From a virus: a stretch of DNA of 50,893 bases. Positions 1-7,283 of this stretch are shown here, piece after piece. The notes under the pieces were generated by a model. That model ran no database searches, was not told the DNA's origin, and saw nothing but the letters and a program-made list of their open reading frames with translations. The first letter of the stretch is position 1. Every line of letters begins with the position of its first letter. The stretch is taken from positions 1-50,893 of the IMG/VR virus record IMGVR_UViG_3300025133_000158. One strand, 5' to 3'. Made by a program: the position numbers and the translations under genes.

Positions 1-46
1 TTACATCACCCTCACTTGGTGGCGGTACTATTGGTTCATCTGGCAT
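1..46 (-). CDS. Possible start of a minus-strand gene, cut by the window edge
   Basis: Reading leftward from an ATG at 46-44, the frame stays open for 15 codons to the window edge and is rich in Pro and acidic residues (begins MPDEPIVPPPSEGD). It would lie 19 bases downstream of the gp4 stop on the same strand. No clear Shine-Dalgarno sequence precedes it. Too little is visible to name a product, and it may be non-coding. Confidence 0.25.
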   Translation of the reverse strand, partial: MPDEPIVPPPSEGDV

Positions 47-65
47 ATAATTATATATGTAAAAG

Positions 66-500
66 TTACGGAGAAAGTGTTTCGTCTGTCATAATAATAA
101 ACTTCCATCCTTTATTTTCTGCATATTCTGTTGCCGCTTTCCATTTTGCAGAATTAATGCCCCAATTTTTTATTTCTGTAAGATATCTTCTTGTTTTTCT
201 TTCTGGCCTCTTAGGTGCAGAACATTGCTTCTTTGGTTTGACTTCTATTAAAAGTGTTTCATTTATACCGTCTTTGTTTCTTAGTTTTACTATGAAATCT
301 ACAAAATATCTGTGCATTCTATTATCAATAGGAGATTTATATGGGACTATGACTTCTTCAGAACCCCATTCTAGTATTGCATCCGTTTTATCGCAATACA
401 ACATGAATCTTTTTTCTAATAAACTGCGATATATAATCTTAGTAGGATTTCCGATATATTTTTTCGGTTGTTTTGGTTTATATCTACCTTTGTATGCCAT
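66..500 (-). CDS. 4: Head completion protein gp4 (TnsA-like nuclease fold)
   Basis: A 144-residue protein with the hallmarks of the T4 gp4/gp50 head-completion family: the start MAYKGRYKPKQPKKYIGNPT, then IIYRSLLEKRFMLYCD, EWGSEEVIVPYKSPID, HRYFVDFIVK and LIEVKPKKQC. The E...D...ExK arrangement (EWGSEE, FVDF, EVKPK) is that of a TnsA/PD-(D/E)xK-like nuclease core. In T4 this protein finishes the packaged head before tail joining. It is the only confident minus-strand gene in the window and diverges from gene 48 across a 37-base gap. A long plus-strand open frame (16-528) covers the same DNA but lacks family features. The call is firm; nuclease activity here is inferred from the family. Confidence 0.88.
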   Translation of the reverse strand: MAYKGRYKPKQPKKYIGNPTKIIYRSLLEKRFMLYCDKTDAILEWGSEEVIVPYKSPIDNRMHRYFVDFIVKLRNKDGINETLLIEVKPKKQCSAPKRPERKTRRYLTEIKNWGINSAKWKAATEYAENKGWKFIIMTDETLSP

Positions 501-501
501 A

Positions 502-509
502 TATAAGTA
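502..509 (+). promoter_or_regulatory. Late promoter candidate TATAAGTA before gene 48
   Basis: TATAAGTA differs from the T4 late consensus TATAAATA by one base and lies 28 bases before the ATG of gene 48, in the gap between divergent genes. A GGAG ribosome site follows at about 528. The site is short and the region AT-rich, so chance remains possible. Confidence 0.4.
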
Positions 510-537
510 TGTATTACAGATAAAATAGGAGATTTGT

Positions 538-1782
538 ATGGCAAGTGCAAGAGATTCATTAAAACCTTTATTTGGTGATGGAGTTTACCCCGAAGATACT
601 ATATTTAACAAATTAGATTTGGTTAGCCAGTTTGATTCTGAAGTGGGAATGAAACCTATTAATAATTTAGAGTATCCACTTAATGTTGGGACTGATGAGA
701 TAAATCATTTTGTTGTATTTAATGTTTTTTCTGATGCGGAAGCGCGGATGATGTCGGCGGAAGAACAACAACTTCAGAACGCGCAAAGTATGGTTAATAA
801 TTTCAAGTCCGTGGGGGCCGCGACCGGCGTTGTTGTAGCGGGAGGTACGAAAGTAGTACCCAAACTATATGGCAGGTACGCGACAAAACTTCCTTTGGGC
901 GGTAGAACAAAGGCAATAACAACTACGGTTGGATTGCTTGGTGGCTTTCAACTTGGTCGATGGATAGGTGAAGGGTTAGGCAAACTGTGGACAAAAACTG
1001 ATGAGGCCATGGATAAGGCCCTCCTGACAGAAGAAGAATGGAAACAAAAAATGATTGACTTTGATGATGATTCCCAATTTGGGGGAAAACTGGATGCGGA
1101 ACAAGGCAGATTTACAAGATTTGGCAAAGCAATGATTAGGAATCAAGATACCATTGCTTTATACATGCCACAAAAAATTCAATCATTGGGTGTATTAGAA
1201 TATGAACAACAAGATTTATCTGTAGCGAGAAATATAATTTCAAATAAATCGGGGTTTATCAAGAAACTAGGCATTACGAAAATTGCTCAGGGGATTGATA
1301 CTCTTGCAGGTGTAATCGGTCAAAATACAAATATTACTGGGGCGATTACTGCTTCTATGAGGATGGCAGAGAATCCAAGAAAACAATTAAATTTTCGTGA
1401 ACCAGTTTCAAGAAAGTTTGAATTAAACTTTAACCTTTCTCCAAGAAACGAAATGGAAAGTGTTAGAGCATATCAAATAATTCAAGCATTTAAAAAACAT
1501 GCATATCCTAAATTAAATAGAACATGGGGTAAGGGTACTTTTTATAATTTTCCTGCTGAGTTTCAAATTGAATATTATACAATGCAAAATGGAGAACCAG
1601 TTGAAAATGATTGGTTAAACAAGATTGGAAGATGTGCATTGAGAGAAGTTAATGTCGATTATGCGGCAGGAGGTGCTTTTTCAACATTTGAAAATGGCGC
1701 TCCCACCCATATGAACTTATCACTAACATTTGAAGAAATGAGATTGATTGATTCTGAACTAGTAGAAGAACAAGGATATTAA
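538..1782 (+). CDS. 48: Baseplate tail-tube cap protein gp48
   Basis: 414 residues, somewhat longer than T4 gp48 (about 364). Visible features are an N-terminal segment ending in INHFVVFNVF, a Gly/Ala-rich hydrophobic middle (about residues 90-150, with VGLLGGFQLGRWIGEGLG), and a conserved C-terminal tube-like domain (FELNFNLSPRNEMESVRAYQ, FKKHAYPK, YNFPAEFQIEYY, MNLSLTFEEMRLID). The last part is typical of the gp48/gp54 family, which caps the baseplate hub and starts tail-tube growth. It is followed at once by gene 53, supporting the call. GGAG lies 6 bases before the ATG. The hydrophobic middle is longer than I expect for the family and may be an insertion. Confidence 0.82.
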   Translation: MASARDSLKPLFGDGVYPEDTIFNKLDLVSQFDSEVGMKPINNLEYPLNVGTDEINHFVVFNVFSDAEARMMSAEEQQLQNAQSMVNNFKSVGAATGVVVAGGTKVVPKLYGRYATKLPLGGRTKAITTTVGLLGGFQLGRWIGEGLGKLWTKTDEAMDKALLTEEEWKQKMIDFDDDSQFGGKLDAEQGRFTRFGKAMIRNQDTIALYMPQKIQSLGVLEYEQQDLSVARNIISNKSGFIKKLGITKIAQGIDTLAGVIGQNTNITGAITASMRMAENPRKQLNFREPVSRKFELNFNLSPRNEMESVRAYQIIQAFKKHAYPKLNRTWGKGTFYNFPAEFQIEYYTMQNGEPVENDWLNKIGRCALREVNVDYAAGGAFSTFENGAPTHMNLSLTFEEMRLIDSELVEEQGY

Positions 1783-1783
1783 T

Positions 1784-2686
1784 ATGTACTTTAGAAATTT
1801 TCCTAGAATTTTATTAGATACAGGTACTGGTGCAACTGCCGGAACTAGAATCGCAGTAGATATTCTTAAAAGGGTGGGGTTCAGTTCTTCTGGTATTACA
1901 GGTTCTGAATATTTTAGAAACTACACTATAAAAGAATCCGATACTCCAGAATCTATTGCCGACCAGTTATATGGTTCTAGTGAATACCATTGGGTGTTGT
2001 TAATGTTTAATGATATATTAAATCCCCTCTTTGAATGGCCTTTAACTAGAAGTAAATTTACGAAAACTTTAGAAAAAAAATACCAAGGAGTTTCACTTTT
2101 TGTTGACGGTGTGTCTGGTACTTTTAATAGAAATGACACAGCGGTAATGACTTCTTTATCTGGCGGTGTTGATGGAACGACTGGGTTTTCAAGTTTGATT
2201 TCTGAATATGACCCAACATTACATAAAATAGTAGTCACAGATATTGATGTAGGTAATAATTTTACAAAGGGTGATGAAATACAATCATTTAATTCGTCTG
2301 GTGGAACAGCGTGGAGTAATCATATTGGTTCTGCAACAATAAAAAGAATTGTAACAGATTCTAAAGAAGCGATGCATCATTTTGAAACAAGTGGTTCAGT
2401 AACTGCTGGATATGATGACTTTGGCGGAGGAACAGGAACTTCTGTCGTTTGGTTAGACCCATTATCAAAATATGACGGAACAACCCAATTATCTTTAGGT
2501 TCTGGTGGTGTAACTTATGGAAACACTTTGTTATATGGATATATTTTTAATGATTCTTCTTCTTATGTTAAAACTAATTATCAATACGAAGATAAAATAA
2601 ACGAAGATAGAAGAACCATATCTGTATTAGACCCTCAACATTTACCAGAAGTAATAGGTTCATTTAAACAGTTGATTAAACAATGA
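1784..2686 (+). CDS. 53: Baseplate wedge protein gp53
   Basis: 300 residues against about 196 in T4. The N-terminus MYFRNFPRILLDTG and the LysM-like block YTIKESDTPESIADQLYGSS followed by YHWVLLMFNDILNPLFEWPL are diagnostic of gp53, the clamp that joins neighbouring baseplate wedges. The C-terminus (EDKINEDRRTISVLDPQHLP) is also typical. The extra length is a Gly/Ser/Thr-rich beta insertion around residues 105-245, containing FTKGDEIQSF, which resembles modules in other tail proteins of this phage. The start lies one base after the gp48 stop and the end overlaps the next gene by ATGA, so translation is probably coupled. Confidence 0.9.
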   Translation: MYFRNFPRILLDTGTGATAGTRIAVDILKRVGFSSSGITGSEYFRNYTIKESDTPESIADQLYGSSEYHWVLLMFNDILNPLFEWPLTRSKFTKTLEKKYQGVSLFVDGVSGTFNRNDTAVMTSLSGGVDGTTGFSSLISEYDPTLHKIVVTDIDVGNNFTKGDEIQSFNSSGGTAWSNHIGSATIKRIVTDSKEAMHHFETSGSVTAGYDDFGGGTGTSVVWLDPLSKYDGTTQLSLGSGGVTYGNTLLYGYIFNDSSSYVKTNYQYEDKINEDRRTISVLDPQHLPEVIGSFKQLIKQ

Positions 2687-4068
2687 CAACAGAACAACGC
2701 GAAATTAAAAGAACAGGAGATTTAAGTTCCATTCTTAGAAGTGATGATGTCGACCTTGTTGATATTAGAATCCAATCAATAGATGGTATGGATATCAGTA
2801 TAATAAAACATTATCAAAATATTGATATAAAAGAACATTTATTTTCTAATAATATTATGGGTCGAGTTTCTATGCTCGATGCAGGCAATTTAACTTCTGA
2901 ACTTCCTTTAACTGGTCAAGAGTTTGTAACTTTTGTTTTTGGTACTCCCGGATTACCTCAATTAAAAAAGACATTTTTGATTGATAAACTTTCTCCTAAA
3001 TTAAATGTGGGAAATGAAAAAACGCAGACATACGATTTACATTTTATATCACCGTGCTTTTTGTTTAGTAGTATTAGTAAAATTAGCGAGGCGTATAACG
3101 GAAGAATATCAGACACAGTTGAAAATATATTTAGAAATTATATAACAGGCAATGAAACTACATCTTTTGTTGGGGATGATGTTCCAAAAATAAAAGTCGA
3201 ACCAACACTCGGAACTCATAATTTTATAATTCCAAATTGGCATCCAAATCCAACAATTAATTGGTTGGCAAATCAAGCAGTTTCTGAAATGTATCCAGAC
3301 CGGGCGAATTATATTTTTTATGAAGACTTGGATGGGTTTCATTTTGTGTCTTTAACTTCATTAATACACGGACCAATAAGAGAATCTTATAAATCTGCCG
3401 TTGCTAATGAAAAAGATAAACTACAAGAAGATTATAGCGAAGAACATAGAAATATAAAATCAGAAATAATTCCTAAAGGATATGAAAGAATAAAAGATAT
3501 AAAGAATGGAATGTATTCTTCTTCAATATTAACTCATGATATTGTAACGAAGGAGTTTAATTCTTCTGTTTATAGGTATTCAGACAATTTTGATTCTACA
3601 AAAGCATTAAATGAGTTTCCTCTTATGCCTACTTCTTCTAATCATTTTGCAAAAAAACAAGATTCTAAACAATATTTTTGTCCAAAACATTTGGGTTCTT
3701 ATGGTGGGGTAACTACCAACGAGGAAGGTGTTGATATTCTGGAACACCCAGATAATTTTAAACAAGAATTTCATATGCAATCACACAAATCTTTATTAAA
3801 CCAAATGCAAAATTACACTATAGGATTTAGTGTTAGTGGTGATTCCAATAGAAGAGTGGGAGATAAAGTTGAAGTGATAGTGCCTTCTGGGAAAACAGAA
3901 TCTGAAGGTGTACATGAAATAGATTATATGCTTTCTGGAAATTATCTTATAACAAAAATTAACCACAATATAACAAGAAACGGTCATATTATGAAACTAG
4001 AGTTATCTAAAGATTCTCACATTCAAAGGATGCCGGATTATATAGAATATGATGAAGGACAATTATAA
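2683..4068 (+). CDS. 27: Baseplate hub protein, gp27-like
   Basis: 461 residues. The N-terminal half (VDLVDIRIQSIDGMDISIIK, IDIKEHLFSNNIMGRVSMLD, PLTGQEFVTFVFG) has the look of the tube-like domain of phage hub proteins (gp27/gpD/VgrG class). The later part (HNFIIPNWHPNPTINWLANQ, RVGDKVEVIVP) continues the hub fold. It sits immediately before the gp5 spike, as expected for the gp27-gp5 pair that forms the centre of the baseplate. It overlaps gene 53 by ATGA and gene 5 by one base. Sequence similarity to T4 gp27 itself is weak by eye; the assignment rests on fold-like motifs and position. Confidence 0.72.
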   Translation: MTTEQREIKRTGDLSSILRSDDVDLVDIRIQSIDGMDISIIKHYQNIDIKEHLFSNNIMGRVSMLDAGNLTSELPLTGQEFVTFVFGTPGLPQLKKTFLIDKLSPKLNVGNEKTQTYDLHFISPCFLFSSISKISEAYNGRISDTVENIFRNYITGNETTSFVGDDVPKIKVEPTLGTHNFIIPNWHPNPTINWLANQAVSEMYPDRANYIFYEDLDGFHFVSLTSLIHGPIRESYKSAVANEKDKLQEDYSEEHRNIKSEIIPKGYERIKDIKNGMYSSSILTHDIVTKEFNSSVYRYSDNFDSTKALNEFPLMPTSSNHFAKKQDSKQYFCPKHLGSYGGVTTNEEGVDILEHPDNFKQEFHMQSHKSLLNQMQNYTIGFSVSGDSNRRVGDKVEVIVPSGKTESEGVHEIDYMLSGNYLITKINHNITRNGHIMKLELSKDSHIQRMPDYIEYDEGQL

Positions 4069-5096
4069 TGAAAAATTATATGGGCAAAGATGGTTTTATA
4101 TGGTTTCAGGGTGTGGTCGAAGATAGAGATGACCCTCTTAAACTTGGAAGATGTAGAGTTAGATGTTTAGGTTTTCATACAGACGATAAAACAAAAATAC
4201 AAACAAAAGATTTACCTTGGGCTTATCCAATACAACCTATAACTTGTGCATCAATTAACGGTATAGGACAAACTCCATTAGGACCTGTAGAGGGAACATG
4301 GGTTGTTGGATTTTTTAGAGATGGTGGTAATATGCAACAGCCGGTTTTCTTTGGAACATTGGGTGGTATTCCGCAAACACCACCAGACACGACTAAAGGA
4401 TTTAATGACCCAAGCGGTACATATCCAAAAGAAGAATTTATTAAAGAACAAGACACGAACAGGTTAGCCCGTGGAATCACTATGGGTACTGTTGTTGAAA
4501 AGAAAATATTAGATGCTGGAACAGGCGGAAGACCAACAGCAAACGAAAAGAACGACCATGGTTGGGTTGAACCACATACACAATTTAACTCTCAGTACCC
4601 ATACAATCATGTGTATGAGTCGGAGAGTGGACACATTCAAGAATTCGATGATACACCCAACGCAGAACGAATTCATACTTATCACAAGAAGGGGACATTT
4701 GAAGAGATTTACCCAGACGGAAGTAAAGTAACAAAAGTAGTTGATGATGATTATGAATTAGTATACGGAAAGAAGTTTGTTCATATTTCTGGCAATGCCA
4801 ATGTTCTTGTTGGTGATGATACCGCTGATGGTAATTTAACACTTTATGTTAAGGGAAATGTTGATATGCAAGTGGATGGTAATGTAACAGAAACTGTAAA
4901 TGGTGGTGATGTTATACAGACGGTAAAGGGGGGTGGGGTGTTTATAAAAACAGATGCGCCGAGTGATGAACAAGGAAATGCAGGGGCAGTTCATGTGGAC
5001 GCGTCAGGAAGTGTGAGCCTCTTTAGTAAGGGGGCTATGAATTTATCAAGCAAAAAATCAATACGGTTGAAAGCACCAACTATTCATTTGAATTAG
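4068..5096 (+). CDS. 5: Baseplate hub spike protein gp5 without a lysozyme domain
   Basis: 342 residues. The first 110 or so form an OB-fold-like domain (FIWFQGVVEDRDDPLKLGRC, RVRCLGFH, LPWAYPIQP, VVGFFRDGGNMQQPVFFGTL), the standard N-terminal block of gp5/VgrG spikes. From about residue 235 there are short VxGxxxxxV-type repeats (LYVKGNVDMQVDGNVTETVN), the intertwined beta-helix needle, ending in SIRLKAPTIHLN. T4 gp5 is 575 residues with a lysozyme between these parts; nothing like it is present here, as in cyanophage spikes. The next gene encodes the PAAR tip. The role is to pierce the outer membrane when the sheath contracts. Confidence 0.88.
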   Translation: MKNYMGKDGFIWFQGVVEDRDDPLKLGRCRVRCLGFHTDDKTKIQTKDLPWAYPIQPITCASINGIGQTPLGPVEGTWVVGFFRDGGNMQQPVFFGTLGGIPQTPPDTTKGFNDPSGTYPKEEFIKEQDTNRLARGITMGTVVEKKILDAGTGGRPTANEKNDHGWVEPHTQFNSQYPYNHVYESESGHIQEFDDTPNAERIHTYHKKGTFEEIYPDGSKVTKVVDDDYELVYGKKFVHISGNANVLVGDDTADGNLTLYVKGNVDMQVDGNVTETVNGGDVIQTVKGGGVFIKTDAPSDEQGNAGAVHVDASGSVSLFSKGAMNLSSKKSIRLKAPTIHLN

Positions 5097-5105
5097 GAGA
5101 AAGAA

Positions 5106-5369
5106 ATGGCAGGAGTTTCAAGAGTATATCAAGATACAGCAGGCGGCACCATACTTTCTGGTGCTGGAAATGTTTATGTTAACGGAATGCCCGTTGCATT
5201 ATTATATTCCCCAGTCGCAGGACACGGAAAAAAGAAACATGCAGGACCGCAGATGGTAAAAAGTTCAAATACAGTCATAGTAAATGGCAGAGGTGTAGTT
5301 CGGCAAAATGATACAGCGAGTTGTGGGCATTCTGCAACTGGTTCAGGAAATGTTTACGCAGGAGATTAA
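5106..5369 (+). CDS. 5.4: PAAR-domain spike tip protein
   Basis: 87 residues matching the PAAR architecture: VYQDTAGGTILSGAGNVYVN near the N-terminus, PVALLYSPVAGHG, then VIVNGRGVVRQNDTASCGHS and a final GSGNVYAGD. His and Cys residues (GHGKKKHAG, SCGHS) are positioned like the metal ligands of PAAR tips. In T4 the equivalent is gp5.4, which sharpens the end of the gp5 needle. It lies 9 bases after gene 5 with GGAGAAAGAA upstream. The call is firm because both motif and neighbour agree. Confidence 0.9.
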   Translation: MAGVSRVYQDTAGGTILSGAGNVYVNGMPVALLYSPVAGHGKKKHAGPQMVKSSNTVIVNGRGVVRQNDTASCGHSATGSGNVYAGD

Positions 5370-5371
5370 TT

Positions 5372-6190
5372 ATGGGATACTTTCCAACAACTGGATGTGA
5401 GATTTCATCTACAGAATATTCGACACAAGAAAAAGATATTATAAATCAAATATTAAATGGAAATGCTTTCAGTAATCCACTTTCTGAAGCAATGGGTGGA
5501 GTAAATACGGCAATTTCTGGTGTGCAATCTATACTCAATTCTGTTGAATTTCCAGATGTGTTCAGTGAATTGTCTGGCGCAATAAGTGGATTGTCTGGAC
5601 AAGTTGGTGCATACAAAACACATTCCGACAGAATTTCTGGTGTAAGTTTAAATAGTTTAGGTCCTAATGATGAACCGGGACTTTTGGGTTTATATGGAAT
5701 AGCATCGGCATTCAATTCTGCTAAAGAATCTATGGTTGGAGGAGTTGTAGATAATTTCAGTACAGTATTCGACAGTATTTTAGGACCTGCTGATTCTGCA
5801 ATTAAAAATGTAACCGATTCGATTAATAATAAAATAACTGATTTCATTGTGGATAATATAGGTGTTACTTCTGGTAGTTACCCTGTTGGATTTCAAACTA
5901 AATTGGCAGAACTTACTTCCGAAATTTCTGGCGCAAGTTCAGGTCTTGGTACACTAATAAGTACCGACAACGCAAACTACAGTACTGCATCTAATTATGT
6001 TAAAAAGTTTGCTTTAGGAAATGTGATATTAGGAAGTCAAAGTGACCCTTGTTTTGGAGGTCATCTTATGAAAAATGTGGTTTGTAATTCTAGTATACAA
6101 CAAAAGTTAGATGAGTTGCCAGAACCAGAACAGGTGTTTGATATAATTCCAACGGTAGTTGATAACACAACAGTAACACCACTAGAATAA
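5372..6190 (+). CDS. Baseplate-region protein of unknown function
   Basis: 272 residues, MGYFPTTGCEISSTEYSTQE onward. I take the ATG at 5372 because GGAGA stands 6 bases before it; an upstream in-frame ATG at 5321 would overlap the PAAR gene by about 50 bases and add a Cys/Arg-rich stretch with no family look. The body is Ser/Gly/Ala/Ile-rich with amphipathic helical stretches (LSELSGAISGLSGQVGAYKT, ISGASSGLGTLIST) that could form a coiled coil. The C-terminus contains a Cys-bearing segment (SDPCFGGHLMKNVVCNSS). Placed between the spike tip and gp25, it is probably a virion protein of the hub or baseplate, but I do not recognise the family. Confidence 0.7.
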   Translation: MGYFPTTGCEISSTEYSTQEKDIINQILNGNAFSNPLSEAMGGVNTAISGVQSILNSVEFPDVFSELSGAISGLSGQVGAYKTHSDRISGVSLNSLGPNDEPGLLGLYGIASAFNSAKESMVGGVVDNFSTVFDSILGPADSAIKNVTDSINNKITDFIVDNIGVTSGSYPVGFQTKLAELTSEISGASSGLGTLISTDNANYSTASNYVKKFALGNVILGSQSDPCFGGHLMKNVVCNSSIQQKLDELPEPEQVFDIIPTVVDNTTVTPLE

Positions 6191-6198
6191 TATACATA
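6191..6198 (+). promoter_or_regulatory. Late promoter candidate TATACATA
   Basis: TATACATA differs from TATAAATA by one base and lies 23 bases before the TTG start of the membrane-anchored protein, in the 31-base gap after the previous gene. An ATATAAC sequence follows. This is support by position and motif only. Confidence 0.35.
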
Positions 6199-6221
6199 AT
6201 ATAACTAACTAGGAGCATGAT

Positions 6222-6866
6222 TTGGATATAGAAAATTGGAACGATTGGGTAAAAGTTGGCGTATCGCTGGGAGCAATTCTTGCGGGGCTTTCCACATATT
6301 TCCTTGCCAAATGGAGAAAGAAAATAAAGAAGAAAAGAAATATAGTTTCTTTATTAGATTTCCCTAAAGGGTTTTGGGATGTACATACAAAAATACAAGA
6401 AACTTTAACAGAATTGAGATTGATGATAGATTCTGCCAGAACACAATTGATTCAATTTCATAATAGTGGTCATTTTCTGGATGGAATTTCCATGAAGAAA
6501 TTTTCCTTAACACACGAATCCGTACAACGAAGTATTGTTCCTGGTGGAGAAAAAACTCAAGATTTAATTATGAGTATGTTTTTGCCTCTTTTATCTTTGG
6601 TTAAAGAAGACGATGCAAAAATTTATATAGTTTCTGAATTAGAAGATTCATATGGAAAGAACTTTTTAGAAAGTAATAATATTTTTGCTTTTTCTATTTT
6701 ACCTATTAGAACTGGAGGTATAGTTAGTGGATTTGTAATGGCCCAGTGGTGTAGTTTGAGTAAAATTGATGAAATAGAGGCAGAAATTACAGATGATTGG
6801 ATGCACAGAAGCAGAAATTTATTAGAAGTGGAATTACAAGAGCAAAAAAACAAAATAGAGTTATAA
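6222..6866 (+). CDS. Membrane-anchored protein with a possible GAF-like domain, TTG start
   Basis: 214 residues. The start is TTG at 6222: AGGAG lies 6 bases upstream, while the ATG at 6217 leads to a stop after four codons. Residues 10-29 (VKVGVSLGAILAGLSTYFLA) form one hydrophobic segment followed by a very basic stretch (KWRKKIKKKR), so the C-terminal 180 residues should face the cytoplasm. The soluble part has an alpha/beta pattern (QLIQFHNSGHFLDGISMKKF, AFSILPIRTGGIVSGFVMAQ) that resembles GAF-type sensor domains in rhythm, though I cannot confirm this. It sits between the spike cluster and gene 25. Options are a holin-like or membrane effector protein, or a moron gene. Function unknown. 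Confidence 0.72.
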   Translation: MDIENWNDWVKVGVSLGAILAGLSTYFLAKWRKKIKKKRNIVSLLDFPKGFWDVHTKIQETLTELRLMIDSARTQLIQFHNSGHFLDGISMKKFSLTHESVQRSIVPGGEKTQDLIMSMFLPLLSLVKEDDAKIYIVSELEDSYGKNFLESNNIFAFSILPIRTGGIVSGFVMAQWCSLSKIDEIEAEITDDWMHRSRNLLEVELQEQKNKIEL

Positions 6867-6869
6867 ATA
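6862..6869 (+). promoter_or_regulatory. T4-type late promoter TATAAATA before gene 25
   Basis: Exact late consensus TATAAATA overlapping the stop of the previous gene, 15 bases before the ATG of gene 25. Transcription would begin about 6 bases downstream, leaving a short leader that includes AGAGG. Confidence 0.7.
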
Positions 6870-6884
6870 TAATAGAGGCATTAC

Positions 6885-7283
6885 ATGGCAACAGAAGCAA
6901 ATTTTAATCGATATAAAGACTTAGACTTAGATTTTATAGCACATCCAGTGAGTGGAGATGTGGTACAAAAAATAGGTATGGATGCTATTAAAAAATCTGT
7001 TAGGAATTTAATTTATACAAAAAAATATGAAAAACCTTTCCAGCCCCATATTCATTCAAAAATTAGAAATCTTTTGTTTGAACCTGCGACTCCCCTTATA
7101 AAAATAAAATTAAAAAAATCAATAGAAGAAGTCCTTATACAACATGAACCCAGAATCAAACTTGTAGAGGTTTCTGTGGTTTCATCACCAGACGCCAACC
7201 TTTATAATATTACCATTTCATATAGGGTAATAAATGTTCCCGAATTACAAAAATTTTCTACTAAACTCAAGAGGCTACGATAA
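6885..7283 (+). CDS. 25: Baseplate wedge protein gp25
   Basis: 132 residues, the same length as T4 gp25. The family's EPR motif is present at residues 88-90 (IQHEPRIKLVEVSV), along with the preceding helix (DAIKKSVRNLIYTKKYEKPF) and the strand pair around LLFEPATP. gp25 is the conserved wedge component also found in type VI secretion (TssE) and starts sheath assembly at the baseplate. Its stop overlaps the start of gene 6 by one base, and it has its own exact late promoter. Confidence 0.93.
   Translation: MATEANFNRYKDLDLDFIAHPVSGDVVQKIGMDAIKKSVRNLIYTKKYEKPFQPHIHSKIRNLLFEPATPLIKIKLKKSIEEVLIQHEPRIKLVEVSVVSSPDANLYNITISYRVINVPELQKFSTKLKRLR

Noticed and set aside
16-528. Plus-strand open frame of 170 codons opposite gp4
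   Set aside because: It is the shadow of gene 4, which has clear family motifs on the minus strand; the plus frame has no ribosome site and an implausible hydrophobic composition.
5321-5371. Upstream extension of the 5372 gene
   Set aside because: It overlaps the PAAR gene, lacks a ribosome site, and the ATG at 5372 has GGAGA at good spacing.
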